DNA of 64,000 nt from Blautia sp. MSJ-19 (GCF_018918125.1 NZ_JAHLQA010000007.1:310001-374000), one strand, 5' to 3'. Counted from the first letter of the stretch, positions 15,770 through 25,129 are shown. Numbers and translations are program-made. Notes: a model not told the origin generated them from the sequence alone.

Positions 15770-16483
15770 TTATCTCTCACTCAGTATCATCTTCAACCGA
15801 GGAATATTATTATTCAGTATCATTCCCTCCGGAAACATCATCTCATGCACAAACTCCGCCCCGTACGTAAAATCCCCGATATGTTCCGCTCCATGACTGT
15901 CGCTTGACAGCACGATCGGAATCTCATACTTCATACAATACTTCAGAATCTCCCGGTTATTTGCCCTTGTGTCTCCGCGATATCCATATGGCGCGAGCGA
16001 AGCTTCATTAATCTCAAAAATAACCCCATTCTCTTTAGCTCCGACTGCCAGCGTTTCATAATCCACTGGAAAAGCCGGATTGTCACAATGTCCCAGAACC
16101 TTTACGCATGGATGCGTCATGGCATTCAGATAAGCACTCGTATTTTCTTTGACAGTTCCGCTCCTGTAATTTTGTGCATGCATACTTGCAATTGCATAAT
16201 CCAGTTCATCCAACAGCTCATCATTCAGATCCAGATGCCCGTCGATGTCCAGAATATTCAATTCTGCTCCAAAAAGCAGCTCGATTCCGAATCTTTTTTT
16301 CGGTGCATAAGTCAGACTGCGGAAATAAGAAGAAGTTCCCGCAGCAAGAGTGCCCGGACCATGATCCGTGATACCGAGCAATTTCAGGCCTTTTTTTGAA
16401 GCAGCTTTTGCCATATCGGAAATTGTACAGATGGTCCCGTGACCACTTGCGATTGAATGTGTATGTATATCAGAAAGATACAT
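15770..16483 (-). CDS. PHP-domain phosphatase, YcdX family
   Basis: A 237-residue protein of the polymerase and histidinol phosphatase (PHP) superfamily, near the length of E. coli YcdX (245). Metal-binding motifs are DIHTHSIASGHG at the start, GITDHGP near residue 38, FGAELNI near 71, ASMHAQ near 98, GHCDNP near 131 and SSDSHG near 196. YcdX binds three zinc ions and has phosphatase activity; its natural substrate is uncertain. The gene stands alone, opposite to the microcompartment operon. GGAGG precedes the start codon. Confidence 0.88.
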   Translation of the reverse strand: MYLSDIHTHSIASGHGTICTISDMAKAASKKGLKLLGITDHGPGTLAAGTSSYFRSLTYAPKKRFGIELLFGAELNILDIDGHLDLNDELLDELDYAIASMHAQNYRSGTVKENTSAYLNAMTHPCVKVLGHCDNPAFPVDYETLAVGAKENGVIFEINEASLAPYGYRGDTRANNREILKYCMKYEIPIVLSSDSHGAEHIGDFTYGAEFVHEMMFPEGMILNNNIPRLKMILSER

Positions 16484-16690
16484 GCTGTTCCCTCCTCCAG
16501 ATGTAAAAAATCAACAGCTGTTTTTATTTTACAGTTATAAAAAGCATGCAAAAACCTTATAAAATCCAGTATGGCAGTCAAAACCACAAAAGTCAATCCA
16601 AAAATCACATTCCAAATAAAAACCAACACAAAACAAACAAAAACCACAATAAAAACCTCATAAATAATCCTTAAATAATGTTGGATTTTG

Positions 16691-16719
16691 TTGACATGAA
16701 GAACGCCATAAGGTATAAT
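16691..16719 (+). promoter_or_regulatory. Promoter and possible operator of the microcompartment operon
   Basis: A near-perfect promoter, TTGACA (16691-16696) and TATAAT (16714-16719) with a 17-bp spacer, lies 130 bp before the glycyl-radical enzyme. GAACGCCA inside the spacer (16701-16708) is repeated inverted as TGGCGTTC at 16736-16743, so a repressor or activator bound here would straddle the start site. The GGCG/CGCC hairpin at 16737-16750 would be in the leader RNA. The stretch 16484-16690 is AT-rich and holds no gene. Confidence 0.8.
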
Positions 16720-16851
16720 GTTTCTATATGAATCGTGGCGTTCCAGCGCCTTATGATTTGCGTTGCATATCAAAGGAGGTGCCAGTGGCACGTCCGCTGA
16801 TACATATGAGATATGGCGTTTGAGACACCATAAGAAAGGAGAAGTGTGGAG

Positions 16852-19371
16852 ATGTTTAATACCACAGATGTTCCAAAGTCCTCCAGGATTCCGAAACTGA
16901 TCGAAGCGCTTTACGCAAACATGCCAGTTATCGAATCTGCCAGAGCAAAGCTGATTACTGAGTCATACAAGGCTACCGAAGGACAGCCGATGATCACAAG
17001 ACGTGCGGAAGCTTTTGCTCACATTCTCCGTAACATTCCGATCATCATTCGTGATAATGAACTGATTGTTGGAAGCAGTACGATCGCACCGAGAGGATGT
17101 CAGACTTTCCCGGAATTTTCCTACCAGTGGCTGGAGGATGAACTGGACACAGTTGCTACAAGGACCGCGGATCCATTTTACATTGCAGAAGAGACCAAGC
17201 AGGAGTTAAGAGAAGTACACAAATACTGGAAAGGCAAAACTTCCAGTGAACTTGCTACATCCTATATGTCTCCGGAAGCAATCAAAGCAATCGACCATAA
17301 TATTTTTACGCCAGGAAACTATTTCTACAATGGCGTCGGACATGTAACTGTTAAATATGAAGAAGTTCTTGCAATTGGTTATAAGGGAATCATTGACAAG
17401 GCACAGGCTGAACTTGATAAATGTCAGGTTGGAGATGGAAATTATGCAAAGAAATCTCATTTTCTCAATGCAGTGATTCTTTCCTGCCAGGCAGTTATTG
17501 AATATGCGGAGCGTTATGCAGAACTGGCTTCGCAGATGGCAGCAGAGTGTACAGATCCTGTACGTAAACAGGAACTGCTTCAGATTTCTCAGAACTGCAG
17601 CCGTGTGCCGGCAAACGGAGCGACCAGCTTTTATGAAGCATGCCAGTCCTTCTGGTTTGTACAGCAGCTCCTTCAGGTTGAATCCAGTGGACATTCTATT
17701 TCACCTGGACGTTTTGATCAGTATATGTATCCTTATTATAAAGCTGACCTTGATAAAGGCATTATCACCAGAGAATCCGCACAGGAACTTCTGGACTGCA
17801 TCTGGGTCAAACTGAATGATCTGAACAAATGCCGTGATGCTGCATCAGCAGAGGGATTTGCAGGCTACAGCCTTTTCCAGAATCTGATCGTCGGAGGTCA
17901 GGACAAATACGGCAATGATGTCACAAACGATCTTTCTGTTATGTGTATTCTTGCATCTATGCATGTACATCTGCCGATGCCATCTCTTTCCATCCGTGTA
18001 TGGAACGGATCTCCGCATGAACTGCTGATCAAAGCAGCTGAGCTTACCAGAACAGGTATCGGACTTCCGGCTTACTATAATGATGAGGTTATTATTCCGG
18101 CACTGCAGAACAGAGGTCTGACTCTGGAAGATGCGCGGGAGTACAATATCATCGGATGCGTAGAACCACAGAAAGCAGGCAAGACAGATGGATGGCACGA
18201 TGCTGCATTCTTCAATATGTGCCGCCCGTTGGAACTGGTATTTTCCAATGGTATGGATAAAGGTGAACAGGTTGGCCTTCAGACAGGCGATGTCACCAAG
18301 ATGACTACTTTCGAAGAATTTTATGATGCATACAAGAAACAGATGGAATACTGCATTTCTCTTATGGTCAATGCAGACAATGCAATCGATGTGGCGCATG
18401 CAGAACGTGTACCGCTTCCGTATGAATCCTGCATGGTAGATGACTGTATCAGCAGAGGACTTTCTGTTCAGGAAGGCGGAGCAATCTACAACTTTACCGG
18501 CCCGCAGGGATTCGGTATTGCAAACATGGCAGATTCCCTGTATGCGATCCGCAAGCTTGTATACGAAGAAAAGAAAGTTTCCATGGAAGAATACAGAGAA
18601 GCACTGGCATGGAACTATGATAAAGGACTGGACACACAGTCTGTTTCTGACATTACAGAAATGATCCTCAAAGGTATGCAGGAAGGCGGCATGGCGATCA
18701 ATACCGATGTAGCCAAAGCAGTTATGCAGACCATTATGAGACTGAAACCGACCGAAGAACAGGTACGCAGATTTACAGAGATCCATCATATGATCGATGA
18801 AGTTCCGAAGTTCGGAAATGCAATTGATGATGTGGATTATTTTGCGAGAGACGTAGCTTATACATATTCCCGTCCGCTGGAAAAATATCAGAATCCACGT
18901 GGAGGACGTTATCAGGCGGGACTTTATCCGGTATCAGCAAACGTACCGCTTGGCGGACAGACAGGTGCGACTCCGGACGGACGTTATGCACATACACCGG
19001 TTGCAGATGGCGTTTCTCCATCCGCGGGCAAAGATGTCAACGGTCCGACAGCGGCAGCAACATCTGTTTCCAGACTGGATCACTTCATTGTATCCAACGG
19101 AACACTGTTCAACCAGAAGTTCCATCCATCCGCACTGGCTGGTCGCGAGGGACTGGAAAAATTCGTTGCACTGATCCGCACGTTCTTTGATCAGAAGGGA
19201 ATGCATATGCAGTTCAACGTTGTTGACAGAGAAACCCTGCTTGATGCACAGAAACATCCGGAAAATTATGCACATCTGGTTGTTCGTGTCGCCGGTTACA
19301 GTGCACTGTTTACAACACTGTCCAGATCCCTTCAGGATGATATTATCAGAAGAACTGAACAAGGATTTTGA
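16852..19371 (+). CDS. B12-independent 1,2-propanediol dehydratase (glycyl radical enzyme)
   Basis: An 839-residue glycyl-radical enzyme of the glycerol/propanediol dehydratase branch, like that of Roseburia inulinivorans. The thiyl-radical loop reads IIGCVEPQ with C436 and base E438. The substrate-site histidine lies in GVGHVTVKYE (H164), and the glycyl loop near the C-terminus is RVAGYSALF with G815. It dehydrates (S)-1,2-propanediol to propanal in the microcompartment lumen. Unlike several shell-targeted relatives it has no obvious N-terminal encapsulation helix. A GTG at 16846 is in frame, but ATG 16852 lies 10 nt past AAAGGAG and is preferred. It is the first gene of the operon; its activase follows. 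Confidence 0.94.
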   Translation: MFNTTDVPKSSRIPKLIEALYANMPVIESARAKLITESYKATEGQPMITRRAEAFAHILRNIPIIIRDNELIVGSSTIAPRGCQTFPEFSYQWLEDELDTVATRTADPFYIAEETKQELREVHKYWKGKTSSELATSYMSPEAIKAIDHNIFTPGNYFYNGVGHVTVKYEEVLAIGYKGIIDKAQAELDKCQVGDGNYAKKSHFLNAVILSCQAVIEYAERYAELASQMAAECTDPVRKQELLQISQNCSRVPANGATSFYEACQSFWFVQQLLQVESSGHSISPGRFDQYMYPYYKADLDKGIITRESAQELLDCIWVKLNDLNKCRDAASAEGFAGYSLFQNLIVGGQDKYGNDVTNDLSVMCILASMHVHLPMPSLSIRVWNGSPHELLIKAAELTRTGIGLPAYYNDEVIIPALQNRGLTLEDAREYNIIGCVEPQKAGKTDGWHDAAFFNMCRPLELVFSNGMDKGEQVGLQTGDVTKMTTFEEFYDAYKKQMEYCISLMVNADNAIDVAHAERVPLPYESCMVDDCISRGLSVQEGGAIYNFTGPQGFGIANMADSLYAIRKLVYEEKKVSMEEYREALAWNYDKGLDTQSVSDITEMILKGMQEGGMAINTDVAKAVMQTIMRLKPTEEQVRRFTEIHHMIDEVPKFGNAIDDVDYFARDVAYTYSRPLEKYQNPRGGRYQAGLYPVSANVPLGGQTGATPDGRYAHTPVADGVSPSAGKDVNGPTAAATSVSRLDHFIVSNGTLFNQKFHPSALAGREGLEKFVALIRTFFDQKGMHMQFNVVDRETLLDAQKHPENYAHLVVRVAGYSALFTTLSRSLQDDIIRRTEQGF

Positions 19372-19391
19372 TTACAAATGTAGCTGCGCGA

Positions 19392-19448
19392 CAGATTACA
19401 GAGGCATCTGTGTTGTGCTTGCACATAAGCAGATGAATCTGTAATCTG
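19392..19448 (+). promoter_or_regulatory. Intercistronic hairpin between dehydratase and activase
   Basis: Perfect 11-bp arms (19392-19402 and 19438-19448) enclose a second pairing (CATCTG with CAGATG). There is no T-tract. Such a hairpin after the abundant dehydratase gene could protect its mRNA 3' end and lower activase expression. Confidence 0.55.
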
Positions 19449-19521
19449 GCATGGGGATACTTCCCTCAACCGAGATGAAACGAAGTGGAATCGAGGCTGA
19501 CGCAGCGAATGAGGAAATTAT

Positions 19522-20313
19522 ATGGATTATTTACAGACAAAAGGTCGCATTTTTGATATCCAGCGTTACTCAGTCCATGATGGTCCGGGGATCCGGACGA
19601 TCGTATTTCTGAAAGGCTGTGTGCTCAGGTGTCGATGGTGCTGTAATCCGGAGTCTCAGGAATACAAGATTCAGACAATGAAGGTTCTGGGAGAAGACAA
19701 AGTGATTGGCAGGGATGTCACCGTAGAAGAGATGATTCAGGTGGTTGAACAGGATCGTCCGTACTACTGGCGCTCCGGAGGGGGACTTACCCTCTCAGGA
19801 GGAGAGAGCCTCTGTCAGCCGGAATTTGCCAGAGATCTGCTCAGAGCGGCAAAGGAGCGAGGAATCAACACAGCACTTGAAAGCATGGCGTGTGCTCCGT
19901 TCGAGACGATCGAGACGATCCTGCCATATCTGGATCTGTATCTGATGGACATCAAACACACCAATCCGGCAAAGCACAAAGAATTTACCGGCAGACCGAA
20001 TGATCTTATGATGGAAAATGCACGAAAAGTTGCACTTTCCGGTAAATGTAAACTGATCATCCGTGTTCCGGTCATTCCGACTTTTAATGATACGGTAGAA
20101 GAAATCCGGGGAATTGCTGCTTTTGCGGATACACTTCCTGGAGTGGAACAACTTCATCTTCTTCCATATCACAGACTGGGACAGGATAAATATACCGGAC
20201 TCGGAAGACCATATTTAATGGAAGGGATTCTTCCGCCGACACCGGAACATATGCAGACACTGAAAAAAGCCGCAGAATCAGTAAGTTCTTTACGTGTACA
20301 AATTGGCGGATAA
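19522..20313 (+). CDS. Glycyl-radical enzyme activase (radical SAM)
   Basis: A 263-residue radical S-adenosylmethionine enzyme that would install the glycyl radical on the upstream dehydratase. The cluster motif CxxxCxxC is C33, C37, C40 (KGCVLRCRWCCNPES), preceded by the family signature YSVHDGPGIRTIVFLKGC. The SAM-binding GGE lies in GLTLSGGE. No further cysteines occur between C41 and that motif, so the ferredoxin-like insert with two extra clusters, usual in dehydratase activases of about 300 residues, is absent. In length it is closer to pyruvate formate-lyase activase. It lies about 150 bp after its partner. Confidence 0.92.
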   Translation: MDYLQTKGRIFDIQRYSVHDGPGIRTIVFLKGCVLRCRWCCNPESQEYKIQTMKVLGEDKVIGRDVTVEEMIQVVEQDRPYYWRSGGGLTLSGGESLCQPEFARDLLRAAKERGINTALESMACAPFETIETILPYLDLYLMDIKHTNPAKHKEFTGRPNDLMMENARKVALSGKCKLIIRVPVIPTFNDTVEEIRGIAAFADTLPGVEQLHLLPYHRLGQDKYTGLGRPYLMEGILPPTPEHMQTLKKAAESVSSLRVQIGG

Positions 20314-20377
20314 TGCAGAAAACAACAAAAACAACATTTTTATCACAATAAAAACAACATAAAACAACGATAAATTC

Positions 20378-20406
20378 TTGACAATCTAGTACATAAGGAG
20401 TAAAAT
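20378..20406 (+). promoter_or_regulatory. Internal promoter before the aldolase-shell operon
   Basis: TTGACA (20378-20383) and TAAAAT (20401-20406) with 17 bp between lie 100 bp before the fuculose-phosphate aldolase. This allows the aldolase and shell genes to be expressed apart from the dehydratase pair. Confidence 0.7.
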
Positions 20407-20505
20407 CTCCTTAGAAATAAAATAAAACCCATGCGGCTGTCCGGAGACCTGCCAACAGGTAGAAGAATAGCTGCAAAACCAAATTGCTTTAGGAGGAAAA
20501 TAAGC

Positions 20506-21378
20506 ATGGTAAACGAATTTGAAATCAAAAAACAGATCTGTGACATCGGAAGACGTATCTACAACCGCAACATGGTTGCAGCAAACGACGGAAACATCTC
20601 CGTAAAACTGAATGACAATGAATTCCTCTGCACACCAACAGGTGTATCCAAAGGATTCATGACTCCGGAGTTCATCTGTAAAGTAGATGCTCAGGGTAAC
20701 GTAATCCAGGCTAACCCGGGATTCAAACCATCTTCTGAGATCAAAATGCATATGAGAGTATATCAGAAGAGACCAGACGTAGGATCTGTAGTACATGCTC
20801 ATCCGATTTATGCTACATCCTTCGCTATCGCTGGTATCCCGCTTACACAGCCGATCATGCCAGAAGCAGTTATCGCTCTTGGATGCGTTCCGATCGCTGA
20901 ATACGGTACACCTTCCACAATGGAAATTCCGGACAACCTTGAAAAATATCTTCCATACTTCGATGCAGTTCTTCTTGAGAACCACGGAGCTCTTACATGG
21001 AGCACAGACCTGAACGCTGCATACATGAAGATGGAATCTGTAGAATTCTATGCACAGCTGCTGTATCAGAGCAAACTGCTCGGCGGACCGAAGGAATTCG
21101 ACAAAGAAAACATCAAAAAACTGTATGAGATCCGTCGTAAATTTGGTATGCCTGGAAAACATCCTGCAAACCTCTGCCAGAACAAAGACGGCGTAAACTG
21201 CCACAACTGCGGTGGAGCATGCCACAGCCAGGAATACAAACAGTTCCCGGGATATCAGTATGATTTTGTTGGAAGCGATGCACCTGCAGAAGCTCCGGCA
21301 GCTACAACAGCTAACGCTGATGCAGAACTGGTTGCAAACATCACAAAACAGGTTATGGCTCAGCTCGGACTGAAATAA
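20506..21378 (+). CDS. fucA: L-fuculose-1-phosphate aldolase with C-terminal encapsulation peptide
   Basis: A class II aldolase that splits L-fuculose- or L-rhamnulose-1-phosphate to dihydroxyacetone phosphate and L-lactaldehyde. The core (residues 1-215) has NDGNISVKL, TPTGVSKG, the acidic residue in PSSEIKMH, the zinc-binding HAHP and ENHGALTW. Beyond the usual 215 residues there is a 75-residue extension with a cysteine-rich linker (CHNCGGACH) and a final amphipathic helix, ELVANITKQVMAQLG, typical of microcompartment targeting peptides. The chosen ATG follows AGGAGG; longer in-frame starts upstream lack one. This marks the compartment as a fucose/rhamnose type (GRM5-like), where lactaldehyde is produced inside. 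Confidence 0.93.
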   Translation: MVNEFEIKKQICDIGRRIYNRNMVAANDGNISVKLNDNEFLCTPTGVSKGFMTPEFICKVDAQGNVIQANPGFKPSSEIKMHMRVYQKRPDVGSVVHAHPIYATSFAIAGIPLTQPIMPEAVIALGCVPIAEYGTPSTMEIPDNLEKYLPYFDAVLLENHGALTWSTDLNAAYMKMESVEFYAQLLYQSKLLGGPKEFDKENIKKLYEIRRKFGMPGKHPANLCQNKDGVNCHNCGGACHSQEYKQFPGYQYDFVGSDAPAEAPAATTANADAELVANITKQVMAQLGLK

Positions 21379-21419
21379 TCCATCTAAATAAGTGGTAGAC
21401 ATTAAAGGAGGACAATCTC

Positions 21420-22808
21420 ATGCCAATTAGTGAGAGCATGGTACAGGATATTGTACAGGAAGTAATGGCAAAAATGCAGATTGCAGATGCTCCGACAGGA
21501 AAACATGGCGTTTTCAAAGAAATGAATGACGCGATCGAAGCTGCTAAGAAATCAGAACTGATCGTAAAGAAAATGTCCATGGATCAGAGAGAAAAAATCA
21601 TCACCTGCATCCGTAAAAAAATCAAAGAAAATGCAGAAGTTATGGCTCGTATGGGCGTTGATGAAACAGGAATGGGTAACGTAGGAGACAAGATCCTGAA
21701 ACATCATCTGGTAGCAGATAAGACACCTGGTACAGAAGACATCACAACAACTGCATGGTCAGGAGACAGAGGACTGACTCTGATCGAGATGGGACCGTTC
21801 GGTGTAATCGGTGCGATCACACCATGTACCAACCCGAGTGAAACAGTACTCTGCAATACAATCGGTATGCTGGCTGGCGGAAATACAGTTGTATTCAACC
21901 CGCATCCGGCAGCAATCAAGACCTCTATCTTTGCAATCAACCTGGTAAACGAAGCTTCTCTGGAAGCCGGCGGACCGGACAATATTGCAGTAACAGTAGA
22001 GCATCCTACTCTTGAAACAAGCAATATCATGATGAAACATAAAGATATCCCGCTGATCGCAGCAACGGGCGGCCCTGGCGTTGTTACAGCAGTTCTTTCC
22101 TCCGGTAAGAGAGGAATCGGAGCTGGTGCAGGTAACCCACCGGCAGTTGTTGACGAAACAGCTGATATCCGTAAAGCAGCACAGGACATCGTAAACGGAT
22201 GCACATTCGACAACAACCTTCCATGTATCGCAGAGAAAGAAGTTGTAGCTGTATCTTCTGTAGTTGATGAACTGATGCATTACATGCTGACAGAAAACGA
22301 CTGCTACCTGGCTTCAAAAGAAGAACAGGACAAATTAACAGAAGTTGTTCTGGCAGGCGGTAAACTGAACCGTAAATGTGTAGGTCGTGATGCAAGAACA
22401 CTTCTTTCCATGATCGGAGTAAACGCACCGGCAAACATCCGCTGCATCATCTTTGAAGGACCGAAGGAACATCCGCTGATCACAACAGAGCTTATGATGC
22501 CAATCCTTGGAATCGTAAGAGCAAAAGATTTTGATGATGCTGTAGAACAGGCTGTATGGCTTGAACATGGCAACCGTCATTCAGCACACATCCATTCCAA
22601 GAATGTTGACAACATTACCAAATATGCGAAAGCAATCGATACTGCAATCCTTGTTAAGAATGGCCCGTCCTATTCCGCACTTGGATTCGGTGGAGAAGGA
22701 TATTGTACATTCACGATCGCAAGCCGTACAGGTGAAGGTCTTACAAGTGCAAGCACCTTTACAAAGAGAAGACGCTGCGTAATGTCTGACAGCCTTTGCA
22801 TTCGCTAA
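21420..22808 (+). CDS. pduP: CoA-acylating propionaldehyde dehydrogenase (PduP-like)
   Basis: A 462-residue aldehyde dehydrogenase that would oxidise propanal to propionyl-CoA with NAD+ inside the compartment. The N-terminus carries an amphipathic targeting helix (SESMVQDIVQEVMAKMQI), followed by a short linker. The catalytic cysteine is C269 in DNNLPCIAEKEVV, matching PduP/EutE. It is the luminal partner of PduL, which recycles CoA, and of an alcohol dehydrogenase, which recycles NADH. AGGAGG precedes the ATG. EutE-type acetaldehyde dehydrogenase is the alternative, less likely in this locus. Confidence 0.93.
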   Translation: MPISESMVQDIVQEVMAKMQIADAPTGKHGVFKEMNDAIEAAKKSELIVKKMSMDQREKIITCIRKKIKENAEVMARMGVDETGMGNVGDKILKHHLVADKTPGTEDITTTAWSGDRGLTLIEMGPFGVIGAITPCTNPSETVLCNTIGMLAGGNTVVFNPHPAAIKTSIFAINLVNEASLEAGGPDNIAVTVEHPTLETSNIMMKHKDIPLIAATGGPGVVTAVLSSGKRGIGAGAGNPPAVVDETADIRKAAQDIVNGCTFDNNLPCIAEKEVVAVSSVVDELMHYMLTENDCYLASKEEQDKLTEVVLAGGKLNRKCVGRDARTLLSMIGVNAPANIRCIIFEGPKEHPLITTELMMPILGIVRAKDFDDAVEQAVWLEHGNRHSAHIHSKNVDNITKYAKAIDTAILVKNGPSYSALGFGGEGYCTFTIASRTGEGLTSASTFTKRRRCVMSDSLCIR

Positions 22809-22826
22809 TCAGGAGGAAATATTAAA

Positions 22827-24056
22827 ATGGATATGAACAATGTAAATATTGAAGAAATCGTTAAACAGGTACTTTCCGGAATGACCGGTACAGCACCTGC
22901 TCAGACAGCAGCACCTGCTGCAGCAGCTCCGGCTCAGGGCGGAATCCCGAAAACAGCAAGAGTTGCAATGATGACAGAAAAGAAACACTTCGAACTGCAG
23001 GAATATCCGCTTCCGGAAGTTGGAGACGACGATATCCTTGTTAAAGTAGAAGGCTGTGGTGTTTGTGGTACAGACGCTCACGAATACAAAAATGACCCGT
23101 TTGGTCTGATCCCGGTTGTTCTCGGACACGAAGGAACTGGTGAGATCGTTGCCATGGGTAAAAACGTTAAAGTAGATACAGCTGGAAAACCGGTTAAGAT
23201 CGGTGATAAAGTTGTTACATGTATGATCTTCAAAGATGATCCGGAAATCACAATGTTCGACCTCAACAAGAAAAATGTTGGCGGAGCTGATGTTTACGGA
23301 CTTCTTCCGGATGATGATGTAAAATTCAACGGATGGTTCGCTGATTACATCTTCATCAGAGGTGGAAAATTCGGTTCCACATTCTTCAACGTAAGCGATC
23401 TGGATCTGGATTCCCGTATCCTCATCGAGCCATGTGCAGTACTTGTACATGCAGTTGAAAGAGCAAAAACAACAGGTATCCTGAAATTCAACAGCAGAGT
23501 TGTGGTACAGGGATGTGGACCGATCGGTCTGATCTGTATCGCAGTTCTTCACACCATGGGTGTTCAGAACATCTGCGCAGTAGATGGAAACGCAAAACGT
23601 CTTGAATTTGCTAAGAAGATGGGTGCTAATGCAACTGTTGACTTTACACAGTTCCAGGGCATCGAAGCTCTTACAGAAGGTGTTAAAGCTGCTCAGGACG
23701 GACATCTTGCAGACTTTGCATTCCAGTGCACAGGTAACCCGCATGCACATGCAAACATCTACAAATTCATCCGCAACGGTGGTGGACTTTGCGAACTTGG
23801 TTTCTTCATCAATGGTGGAGATGCAACCATCAACCCGCACTTCGACCTTTGCTCCAAAGAAATCAACCTGGTTGGTTCCTGGGTATACAACCTCAGAGAC
23901 TATGCTACAACATTTGATTTCCTGAAGAGAGCAAAAGCAATCGGACTGCCGATGTCTGATCTGATCACACACAAATTCCCGCTTGAGCAGATCAACGAAG
24001 CACTTGAAACAAACCTGGCAATGACTGGACTTAAGATTGCCGTAGTAAATAAATAA
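22827..24056 (+). CDS. Zinc-type alcohol dehydrogenase with N-terminal encapsulation peptide
   Basis: A 409-residue medium-chain dehydrogenase/reductase. Residues 1-20 form a targeting helix (NVNIEEIVKQVLSGM), then a proline/alanine linker to about residue 48, then the enzyme. The catalytic zinc site is visible in GCGVCGTDAHEY and GHEGTGEIV, and the NAD-binding turn in QGCGPIGLI. The usual four-cysteine structural zinc lobe is not seen. It probably reduces lactaldehyde to 1,2-propanediol or propanal to 1-propanol. The locus has a second, iron-type dehydrogenase at 29160-30311, and two aldehyde reductions are needed, so a division of labour is likely. Confidence 0.88.
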   Translation: MDMNNVNIEEIVKQVLSGMTGTAPAQTAAPAAAAPAQGGIPKTARVAMMTEKKHFELQEYPLPEVGDDDILVKVEGCGVCGTDAHEYKNDPFGLIPVVLGHEGTGEIVAMGKNVKVDTAGKPVKIGDKVVTCMIFKDDPEITMFDLNKKNVGGADVYGLLPDDDVKFNGWFADYIFIRGGKFGSTFFNVSDLDLDSRILIEPCAVLVHAVERAKTTGILKFNSRVVVQGCGPIGLICIAVLHTMGVQNICAVDGNAKRLEFAKKMGANATVDFTQFQGIEALTEGVKAAQDGHLADFAFQCTGNPHAHANIYKFIRNGGGLCELGFFINGGDATINPHFDLCSKEINLVGSWVYNLRDYATTFDFLKRAKAIGLPMSDLITHKFPLEQINEALETNLAMTGLKIAVVNK

Positions 24057-24084
24057 TCCGATCCGGAAATAAAGGAGAAGCAAA

Positions 24085-24399
24085 ATGGCAGAAGCTGTAG
24101 GAATTTTGGAAGTATTTGGGCTGGCAACAGCCTTCGTAGCGGCAGATGCAGGATGCAAGGCAGCGAATGTCCGCCTGGAGGTGTTCGATAAGAACAAACC
24201 TGCAAATGCTGACAGCCTGCCAGTACCGCTTCTGGTATGCATCAAATTCCGCGGAAGCGTCGAAGACGTAACCGCCGCTGTGGAAGCAGGAATGGCAGAA
24301 GCAAACCGGAGAACTGGTGTAGTGCAGCACTACGTAATACCGAATCCGACCGAGGATACGGTAAAGATGCTGAAAATCAGTGCCCTGGATAAAAGCTGA
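24085..24399 (+). CDS. BMC-H shell protein (variant with extended loop)
   Basis: A 104-residue single BMC domain protein. The start AVGILEVFGLATAFVAADAGCKAANV is the normal BMC helix, but the loop that forms the hexamer pore in PduA-type proteins is replaced by a longer segment (DKNKPANADSLPVPL). The end HYVIPNPTEDTVKML is typical of the domain. Hexamers would tile the shell with a different pore. It is the first of four BMC-H genes in a row, each with AGGAG-type ribosome sites. Confidence 0.9.
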   Translation: MAEAVGILEVFGLATAFVAADAGCKAANVRLEVFDKNKPANADSLPVPLLVCIKFRGSVEDVTAAVEAGMAEANRRTGVVQHYVIPNPTEDTVKMLKISALDKS

Positions 24400-24463
24400 C
24401 AGCTGATATCCCTGGCATAAATATTGGTATAATTAATGAACAATGATTCAGGAGGAAGAAACA

Positions 24464-24739
24464 ATGGCACAGGAAGCTTTAGGAATGGTTGAGACCAGAG
24501 GACTGACAGCAGCAATCGAAGCAGCAGATGCAATGACAAAAGCAGCAGAAGTAGCACTGGTAGGAACAGAAAAAATCGGATCCGGACTGGTAACAGTTAT
24601 GGTTCGCGGTGATGTCGGAGCAGTTAAAGCTGCAGTAGAGAGCGGAAGCGCAGCAGCATCCAGACTCGGTGAGCTGGTTGCTACACATGTAATTCCGAGA
24701 CCACACACAGACGTAGAAAAAATTCTTCCAAAGATCTGA
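24464..24739 (+). CDS. BMC-H shell protein (PduA/PduJ type)
   Basis: A 91-residue canonical hexameric shell protein: [19 protein letters not shown] at the start, the pore loop KIGSG, and the ending [14 protein letters not shown]. It is nearly identical to the protein encoded at 25130-25408, so the pair arose by gene duplication. As in PduA, the pore should admit 1,2-propanediol-like metabolites. AGGAGG precedes ATG 24464; an in-frame ATG 21 bp upstream lacks a site. Confidence 0.95.
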   Translation: MAQEALGMVETRGLTAAIEAADAMTKAAEVALVGTEKIGSGLVTVMVRGDVGAVKAAVESGSAAASRLGELVATHVIPRPHTDVEKILPKI

Positions 24740-24776
24740 TAAGTTACATATATATCTTATCTAAAGGAGTTCGCTC

Positions 24777-25094
24777 ATGAGTAAAGCATATGGTTTTATT
24801 GAAATCACAGGTGTTGTAGCCGCAATCAATGCGCTCGATATCATGTGCAAAACTGCAGACGTTGAGCTGGCGTCATGGGAACGTAAGCTGGGCGGACGAC
24901 TGGTAACTCTTATTGTAGAGGGCGATGTATCAGCGGTAACCGAAGCAGTGGATGCTGCAGTGGCCAACGCAATTAAGAAACCGGCGAGTTATGCAGTAAT
25001 CGCACGACCACACGAGGAGATTGTCAAACTCGTGGAGTTAAGTGCAAGCCGTTGGAAGAAGAAAACTGACGAAACAGAACAGGAAAATAAATAA
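24777..25094 (+). CDS. BMC-H shell protein with charged C-terminal tail
   Basis: A 105-residue BMC-H protein. The pore loop is KLGGR rather than KIGSG, placing an arginine near the pore, and the C-terminus has a lysine/glutamate-rich tail (about 15 residues) not found in the two PduA-like neighbours. These differences suggest a specialised, less abundant tile. It lies between the two near-identical PduA-type genes. Confidence 0.92.
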   Translation: MSKAYGFIEITGVVAAINALDIMCKTADVELASWERKLGGRLVTLIVEGDVSAVTEAVDAAVANAIKKPASYAVIARPHEEIVKLVELSASRWKKKTDETEQENK

Positions 25095-25129
25095 TCAATT
25101 TTTCATTTATCCACAAGGAGGAAACAATC

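Noticed and set aside
16852-20313. Choline trimethylamine-lyase or pyruvate formate-lyase pair
   Set aside because: The active-site loop GCVEPQ and the neighbours (fuculose-phosphate aldolase, PduP, PduL) fit propanediol dehydratase, not CutC or PflB.
22809-24245. Long minus-strand open frame (478 codons)
   Set aside because: It lies opposite the zinc alcohol dehydrogenase, reads as cysteine/phenylalanine-rich low-quality protein and has no ribosome site; it is a shadow of biased codons. The same holds for other long antisense frames at 3603-4463, 17845-18789, 20386-21402 and 33073-34263.
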